A stretch of 11,166 nt of DNA from Tieghemiomyces parasiticus (taxonomy: Eukaryota; Kickxellomycota; Dimargaritomycetes; Dimargaritales; Dimargaritaceae). This document shows positions 6,084 to 11,166 of this stretch, piece after piece; within the stretch, counting starts at the first letter, position 1; each line of letters begins with the position of its first letter. A program made the translations under genes and the position numbers. The notes beneath the pieces were generated by a model. That model had not been told where the DNA came from. It did no database searches and saw only the letters and a program-made list of their open reading frames with translations. The DNA lies in the NCBI GenBank assembly GCA_027575765.1, contig JANBPT010001297.1:1-11166 (forward strand), in the 5' to 3' direction.

Positions 6084-9000
6084 ATGTCGACCGTTTACAA
6101 ATCGATCCACATATCGGGACGTCTACAACCCTCATGCTTGCGAAATTTACACGCTGCCCGGTGGGCCAGCAACCGGCTCGAGCAATCAAGGTTAGTATCG
6201 AGTCCCTACCAAGCGCCCCTGGCCACGTTTCATCGACTTATCAACAACCGACTGTTTCGTATCCGCACATGCAGTGCCCCGGGGGCTCATTGGCCTTGGT
6301 CGCTCCGCTTCCGAATGAAAAGACCCCGCTGCTAATCGCTCTCACCCGATCCCGCTCGCATGCCGTCACTTTATCAACCGCAGGCCGCCCTCTCTCTCCC
6401 TACCAGGGTTTTATTGAAGCGGCCGATTAGCATGACCCGCCTGCTACTGAAAGCTAGGGACGACGACGATACGGACGCACCGAGCTGGCTGAAGCCGACA
6501 AGGCCCAAGTTTACCGAATCTCCGACTTCGACCGCCGGGGAGTGTTTGAACACACCTATGCCCTCGTGGCTAAGCAGCGCCACAGACCTGCGCCAGGCCC
6601 GGGCTCGGCCACCACCGGCGGGCCCGACTAAGGTGCCCCCTCCGAGTCCATTACCACACCAGTTTCCGCACCGATCATCGCCACCACCACTACCCTCGAG
6701 TACCTCCCGGGCGTGGCTTGACCATGAAGAACCGCCGCGGCCGCGTGGAGGGCCGCCGGGCCATTTACCGCCTAAGCAGCAACATCAGCCGGCAGCGTCC
6801 GGGCCAAATCCCCCTCGTCCCAGTAATATGGTATTCCAGGATATTAACAAGCTATTGCAACGTACTTCGCCGGGTACACCGAGCGTTCCCACCTCCCGAC
6901 GGCGGTTCCCAGTTAATAACTCATCGCCTGTCCCATTGGACCCTCGCCAGCAGGACTCACCGCCGCCCCGGCGATCCTTCAAGTATGACCCGGCTAACGC
7001 ACCTTCCGCCCGCCAGCGCGCCGGTCCCACTATGCCGCCATCTTCATCAGCCGCACCCCCGTTTAGCGACCAACCGCGGCCATACCGGTCCAATGCTGCG
7101 AGAGACCAGAACCCCTGGAGAACCAGTAATGTCGATCGCCCTAGATACAACGCAAGTTACCTTCGTAATGATCCAAACCAGGATCCGCGACCCGAGCTCT
7201 ACGGCCGGCAGGAGCAGCGTCAGCAATCACCCTACCAAAATCAGCCGCCACGGCGTCCTTACGGCCAACGCGACCCAAGTGGCCCTAACCAGCAAACTGG
7301 CGGCAGTAGACCCAGCATGTCACGTTATCCCTCGGCAGGCCCACCCGGCGAACCGGACAGTACTGACACCCCATCTAACCAGGTACCCCCCATGACCGAA
7401 GAACCCTTCACGGCCACCAACGCTGCATCTGAAACTCGGCGCCGGGGTGGCGAGCCGGCCGCCGAACGTAAACACCTCGGCAAGACAGCGATCCGCAAGT
7501 ACCTCGAACCGGCAGGTGGTGACGCTTTGTCCCAGCCTTCTACCGGTACCGGCGCGGGACGGCGTTTGCAGCCCCGTCTCGATCCAGACGACGACGACGC
7601 CCACCTCCTGGAAGACATCCACGGCCATCACGGCGCTGGCGGCGGTGGTCACCGGGTGGGCCGTCGCCAGATCTTACAGACCCTCGAGCATACTGACGAG
7701 TCTGGTGAGTTCGTTGGGGTCCGAGTGCGTGGTCGTTCATCTGCCAAGTCCCGCAAGAAGGCCGAGAGACGCGTCCGTGAGATCACGGTCCCCGAGGCGA
7801 TCAGCGTGAGCAACCTGGCCAACATGATCCACAAACGCCTCGGTAAGTCACTTGAGGTTTTAACGCCCGTCCTACCCGTTCTATTTAAAAATGGGGGGGG
7901 GCTTTTTAAGAAGGTACGATATAGCTTGCAAGAGCGCATTGGCCTTGTCGATACTAATAACCATTGCACCTCCCTCAACACCGCACGCATACCCGTCCTG
8001 CCTCTTACATTCCATGACTCAAAACAGACGAAGTAGTCGGTACTGCCAAGCGGCTTGACCTGGGCGACCTGTCACACGATTATGTCTTGACGCCTGAGGA
8101 GACAACGGCGATCGTTCTCGAGTTCGACATTGACCCAGTTGTGACAGAGGACCAAGGTCCCGATGCCAAACCACGCGAGCTGCCCGACGATATGAGTCAT
8201 TTCCCGCTCCGCCCGCCGGTAGTCACTATCATGGGCCACGTCGACCACGGCAAAACCACGCTCCTTGACGCGCTACGCGAATCGTCCGTCGCGGCCTCAG
8301 AAGCCGGCGGAATCACGCAGCACATTGGTGCCTTCTCCGTGGCCCTCTCGACCACTTCGCTGGCCCAGCCCTCCGTCACCTTTTTGGATACCCCAGGCCA
8401 TGCCGCTTTCAGTAACATGCGGTCACGCGGTGCCAACATGACTGATATCGTCGTCCTCGTAGTCTCGGCCGACGACGGGGTGATGCCTCAGACTTTGGAG
8501 GCCATCGAGCATGCCCAAAAGGCCGACGTGCCCATGATTGTCGCTATTAACAAGTGCGATAGGCCCGGCGCCGACCCTACTCGTATCCGCGAACAGCTGC
8601 TCACTCGTGGCGTCCAGGTCGAGGATATGGGCGGGGACGTCCAGGCTGTGGAGATCTCGGCCCTCAAAAAGACCGGGATTGAAGACCTGGTGGAGAACAT
8701 TTCAATCCTGGCCGAGGTACTCGATATCCGTGCACCACCCGATGGGCCCGTCGAGGCCGCCGTCGTCGAATCACAGCCCGAGAAGGGGCGAGGGTAAGTC
8801 GATCGCGCCATGAGCGTGCCGCCATGGCCAGATTACCTTGAGTTGGTACCTTGTGGGTCTTGAATGAGGTATCCACCAACTAGACATTAGCTTCACTTAT
8901 TTATCAATGGTACCCCCTTCCCACCCCGTCCCTCCTTCCTACTTCGTCAGAATCTCCGCCACCATGCTTGTGCAGATGGGCACCCTCCACGTCGGTGACT

Positions 9001-10210
9001 TCATCGTGGCCGGACAAACCTGGTGCAAGGTGCGCAGCATGATCAATGACCTCGGCAAACAGGTCAAGTCGGCGGACCCTGGGACACCCGTTAAGGTCAC
9101 CGGCTGGAAGGACATTCCCAATGCTGGCGATACCGCCATCCAGGTCAAGTCGGAGGTAAGTTGACAGGTTTTTTTTTTCAATTGGCTTGCGCCACAACCA
9201 TACTTTGACTGAAGTGAAATGCCGGTTTATCTTGCCGACACAACGGCTTTACACATGCCCCAATCTGACCATATCAATCTCAATCCGCACGGCTGATATT
9301 CACGTACACTTAGTCCCTGGCCAAGGATATCTGCTTGAACCGCGAGCGCAAGGCCAAGCAGGCCCAGAGCTTCCGGCAGGTCCAGGCGATCAACGCCAAA
9401 CGGATCCAGGCTCACGAGGCGGCGGACACCGGCAAGATGTCGCGTAAGCTCTTTGCTCGTGAAGTGTACCGCTTCTACAAGGGTCTACGCCCGGACTACC
9501 CGCAGGAGCATGAGTTTGATACCAAGGCCGACACAGTTGTTCAGCTCTCGGTCGCTGAGACCCTAGGCATCCCCACGCTCTCGGTGGTGATTAAAGGAGA
9601 CGTGAGTGGTACGGTTGAGGCCGTAGTCGAATGCCTGCAGGCCCTTCCGCAGCGCTACGTTCACGTGGACGTCATGTCACACGGAGTGGGCCCCATCGTC
9701 GAATCTGACGTCCAGATGGCCCGCAGTATCGAGAACCGCAACGCCGTCGCCATTTTAGGGTTCAATGTAAAACCTGACAAGGCCACCACCAACTTGGCAA
9801 AGTCGCTCGGGATCGGGATCCACACCCACCAGGTTATATATCGCCTCCTCGAGGACGTGAAGGAACTCATGACTAACCAGCTCGAACCCGAGTACGAGGA
9901 ACATGCCCGCGGCGAGGCCCGTATCCTGCGGAAGTTTAGCTACGATATGAAGCGCGGCAAGGTTGCCCACGTGGCGGGCTGTCGTATCACTAGCGGCACC
10001 ATGTACCACGACCGGAAGGTTCGGGTCATGCGCGGCGATAAACAAGTCTTCTACGGGACCTTGTCGAGCCTCAAGTCCGGCAAGCAGACCATTACTGAGG
10101 CCAACAAGGGCCAGGAGTGCGGGCTTGGTTTCAACAACTTTGATGATTTCATGGAGGGTGATGTCATTTATAGCCTCGAGTCCATCGCCAAGCCCCGAAA
10201 GCTCGAGTAA
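6084..10210 (+). CDS. IFM1: mitochondrial translation initiation factor IF-2 (mtIF2), five exons
   Basis: This GTPase delivers formyl-Met-tRNA to the small mitoribosomal subunit. My exon model is 6084–6190, 6407–7842, 8028–8793, 8951–9155 and 9314–10210; phases agree and give 1136 residues. Residues 1–35 look like a presequence: arginine-rich, almost no acids, with '[10 protein letters not shown]' resembling fungal processing sites. About 100–460 is a low-complexity P/R/Q/S-rich segment. The IF2 N-terminal domain starts near 493. The G domain has GHVDHGKTT (584–592), DTPGH (635–639), NKCD (689–692) and a following 'SALKKTGI'. Domain II begins '[17 protein letters not shown]' across intron 3; domain III has 'VVIKGDVSG' (about 929–937). 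C-terminal domain 2 keeps AGC (1059–1061) and ECG (1106–1108). Usual mtIF2 length is about 650–750, so the insertion accounts for the excess. The first exon is the least certain part. Confidence 0.92.
6191..6406 (+). other. IFM1 intron 1 (216 bp)
   Basis: The donor is AAG|GTTAGT and the acceptor is CCTCTCTCTCCCTACCAG, with a strong pyrimidine tract. It removes the in-frame TAA at 6333–6335 that separates the presequence frame from the main frame. CTAAT at 6332–6336 is a possible but distant branch site. An alternative acceptor is CAACCGCAG (ends 6383), which would pair with another ATG at 6134; AG at 6430 also keeps frame. Confidence 0.65.
7843..8027 (+). other. IFM1 intron 2 (185 bp)
   Basis: The donor is CG|GTAAGT. 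I chose the acceptor CAAAACAG (ends 8027) because it joins '[10 protein letters not shown]' to '[15 protein letters not shown]', which reads like the IF2 N-terminal domain. AGs at 8033 and 8036 are also in frame and would drop two or three residues. ATGAC at 8014–8018 is a possible branch site. The intron contains a run of nine G (7893–7901). Confidence 0.85.
8794..8950 (+). other. IFM1 intron 3 (157 bp)
   Basis: The donor is AGG|GTAAGT and the acceptor is CTTCGTCAG. Splicing joins 'EKGRG' to '[12 protein letters not shown]', restoring the conserved start of IF2 domain II exactly, so both ends are well supported. Confidence 0.92.
9156..9313 (+). other. IFM1 intron 4 (158 bp)
   Basis: The donor is GAG|GTAAGT and the acceptor is TACACTTAG, with a CTGAT branch-like site at about 9292–9296. 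Splicing gives 'KSE' followed by '[13 protein letters not shown]', which aligns residue by residue with the bacterial IF2 pattern NEKKAREVALYR. The AG ending at 9325 is also in frame but would lose the conserved alanine. The intron has a T10 run at 9169–9178. Confidence 0.85.
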
Positions 10211-10259
10211 ACTGTTCTCTGCCGCGTGCTACTAGTTTCAGCACCGAACTAAACGGGCA

Positions 10260-10265
10260 ATTAAA
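10260..10265 (+). promoter_or_regulatory. probable poly(A) signal of IFM1
   Basis: ATTAAA, the commonest variant of AATAAA, lies 49 bases after the IFM1 stop codon. An A-run follows at 10286–10293. The assignment is by position and sequence. Confidence 0.4.
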
Positions 10266-10345
10266 CAATTACTACCGACTTGCTTAAAAAAAACCCTCAT
10301 CCCCAAAGAAAAACTGACCCTTGGCTTTCCTTGATTGATGAACGT

Positions 10346-10351
10346 TTTATT
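10346..10351 (-). promoter_or_regulatory. probable poly(A) signal of SUI2 (eIF2alpha)
   Basis: On the minus strand this is a canonical AATAAA, 245 bases downstream of the eIF2alpha stop. It implies a 3' untranslated region of about 260 bases, with about 80 bases between the poly(A) signals of the two convergent genes. Confidence 0.45.
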
Positions 10352-10415
10352 TCACTTCAGTTGCATCAAGAATTGTAAAAAGAAACAATGAGAAAGAAAG
10401 CGTGCAGAGAAAAAC

Positions 10416-10427
10416 AGAGAGAGAGAG
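10416..10427. repeat. (AG)6 microsatellite in a purine-rich tract
   Basis: Six AG units sit inside a strongly purine-rich plus strand (about 10376–10438). On the SUI2 transcript strand this is a pyrimidine-rich stretch within the presumed 3' untranslated region. Confidence 0.6.
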
Positions 10428-10463
10428 GGAGTGGGGACAGCAGGAATCGGGACCAATTTGGTT

Positions 10464-10561
10464 GGAGGGGAGGGGACCCTTATGGTGCACGACATGCGGG
10501 CGGGGTGCTGCCAAAATACTGTCAGTCATGAGAGGATTCTTACTTCGGACCCTCCCCCTCC
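10464..10561. repeat. imperfect inverted repeat in the SUI2 3' region
   Basis: GGAGGGGAGGGG (10464–10475) and CCCTCCCCCTCC (10550–10561) are complementary except for one extra C in the second arm. The spacer is 74 bases. In the SUI2 transcript the arms could pair as a long-range stem. Both arms are low-complexity purine/pyrimidine tracts, so chance is a real alternative. Confidence 0.3.
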
Positions 10562-10596
10562 TCCTCTCCCGGCGCATAGATCCCGACCTAGCCATA

Positions 10597-11166
10597 TTAC
10601 TCCTCATCGGAGCGATCGTCGTCGCCAGATATTTCGGCGTTCTCGCGCTCGACGCGGGCCATGAGGTCGGCGAGCTCCCGCTCGTCGGTCTCGCTGACGG
10701 CCTTGGGTTTCATGATGACGGTGAGGGTACCCTGGTTAGCGACGATGGTCTGCTCAATGTTGGAGATGGCGGTCTCGAGGGTTTCGATGGCGGCGGCCTT
10801 GTCAAGCGAGTTGGTGGTCATGACGTACATGGGCGGAGCGACCAGACGGATCTTGATGGGCACCTCCTCGGTGGAACACGCCTCACCAGCCTTCAGCGCC
10901 TTCTTAACCGCCTCGATACCTTGGTAGCCAAAGCAGCTCACTTCAATATCGGCCCGGATCTTGATGGGCTGCGGGGTTAGCCGGCGACGAATGTTGCTGA
11001 GCAGTTCCTCACGGACCTGTTCGGAAAACTCGAGGCCTTCAAACACCTTCTCCGGCTCCGTGATGGCCAGTTTGAAGGCGTCGAAGGCGTGTCCGTACTT
11101 CCGGTACAGCGGCCACCCGATCGTCTTGTATAGATCCTCAACTTCCATGTCCTGCTTCTTGGCCAC
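10597..11166 (-). CDS. SUI2: eIF2 alpha subunit, C-terminal part (5' end outside the window)
   Basis: The last 189 residues of eIF2alpha are present; the frame runs off the right edge with no start codon (the edge codon is GTG). eIF2alpha is a subunit of the complex that brings initiator Met-tRNA to the 40S ribosome. The visible part covers the end of the helical domain ('LYKTIGWPLYRKYGHAFDAF', residues 12–31 of the fragment) and the C-terminal alpha/beta domain, with 'KIRADIEVSCFGYQGIEAVK' (69–88) and 'IKIRLVAPPMYVMTTNSLDK' (103–122). The tail, 'ISGDDDRSDEE', is acidic with serines in casein-kinase-2-type context, as in budding yeast. The S1 domain and the regulatory serine phosphorylated by Gcn2-type kinases lie outside. 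Third positions are GC-rich. The gene converges on IFM1 with 386 bases between stop codons. Identification is secure. Confidence 0.96.
   Translation of the reverse strand: MAKKQDMEVEDLYKTIGWPLYRKYGHAFDAFKLAITEPEKVFEGLEFSEQVREELLSNIRRRLTPQPIKIRADIEVSCFGYQGIEAVKKALKAGEACSTEEVPIKIRLVAPPMYVMTTNSLDKAAAIETLETAISNIEQTIVANQGTLTVIMKPKAVSETDERELADLMARVERENAEISGDDDRSDEE

Noticed and set aside
7320..7652. Long minus-strand open frames opposite IFM1 exon 2
   Set aside because: They are shadows of GC-rich, proline/arginine-rich coding sequence on the plus strand, and they show no domain of their own.

Overview
The window looks like nuclear DNA of a fungus. It carries three genes of eukaryotic translation initiation, spliced genes with GT–AG introns of 157–216 bp, strong Kozak-type starts (CACCATGG) and AATAAA/ATTAAA polyadenylation signals. 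An early-diverging lineage is possible, given the GC-rich codon use and the intron sizes, but I cannot place it from sequence alone.

Layout. Bases 1–1857 hold no gene I can support, apart from a possible poly(A) signal of an upstream gene at the very start. Bases 1858–3033 (+) hold a Myb/SANT-type DNA-binding protein gene whose reading frame is broken by one in-frame TAA at 2482–2484; the same frame then stays open for 182 codons. Bases 3034–4020 are intergenic between convergent genes and contain a dense run of G-tracts (3517–3561) that meets the G-quadruplex consensus. Bases 4021–5142 (−) encode Cdc123, the ATP-grasp chaperone that assembles eIF2. Bases 5143–6083 are the shared upstream region of two divergent genes. 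Bases 6084–10210 (+) encode mitochondrial translation initiation factor IF-2 (Ifm1/mtIF2) in five exons, reconstructed here to 1136 residues, with a long proline/arginine/glutamine-rich disordered insertion. Bases 10597–11166 (−) are the 3' part of the eIF2 alpha subunit gene (SUI2), convergent with the IF-2 gene; its start and the regulatory serine region lie beyond the window.

How the genes fit together. Cdc123 builds the eIF2 heterotrimer by acting on its gamma subunit, eIF2alpha is a subunit of that complex, and IFM1 brings initiator tRNA to mitochondrial ribosomes. Three of the four recognisable genes therefore serve translation initiation in two compartments. Whether this is more than a chance linkage cannot be decided from one genome. 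I found no mobile element, CRISPR array, rRNA or tRNA.
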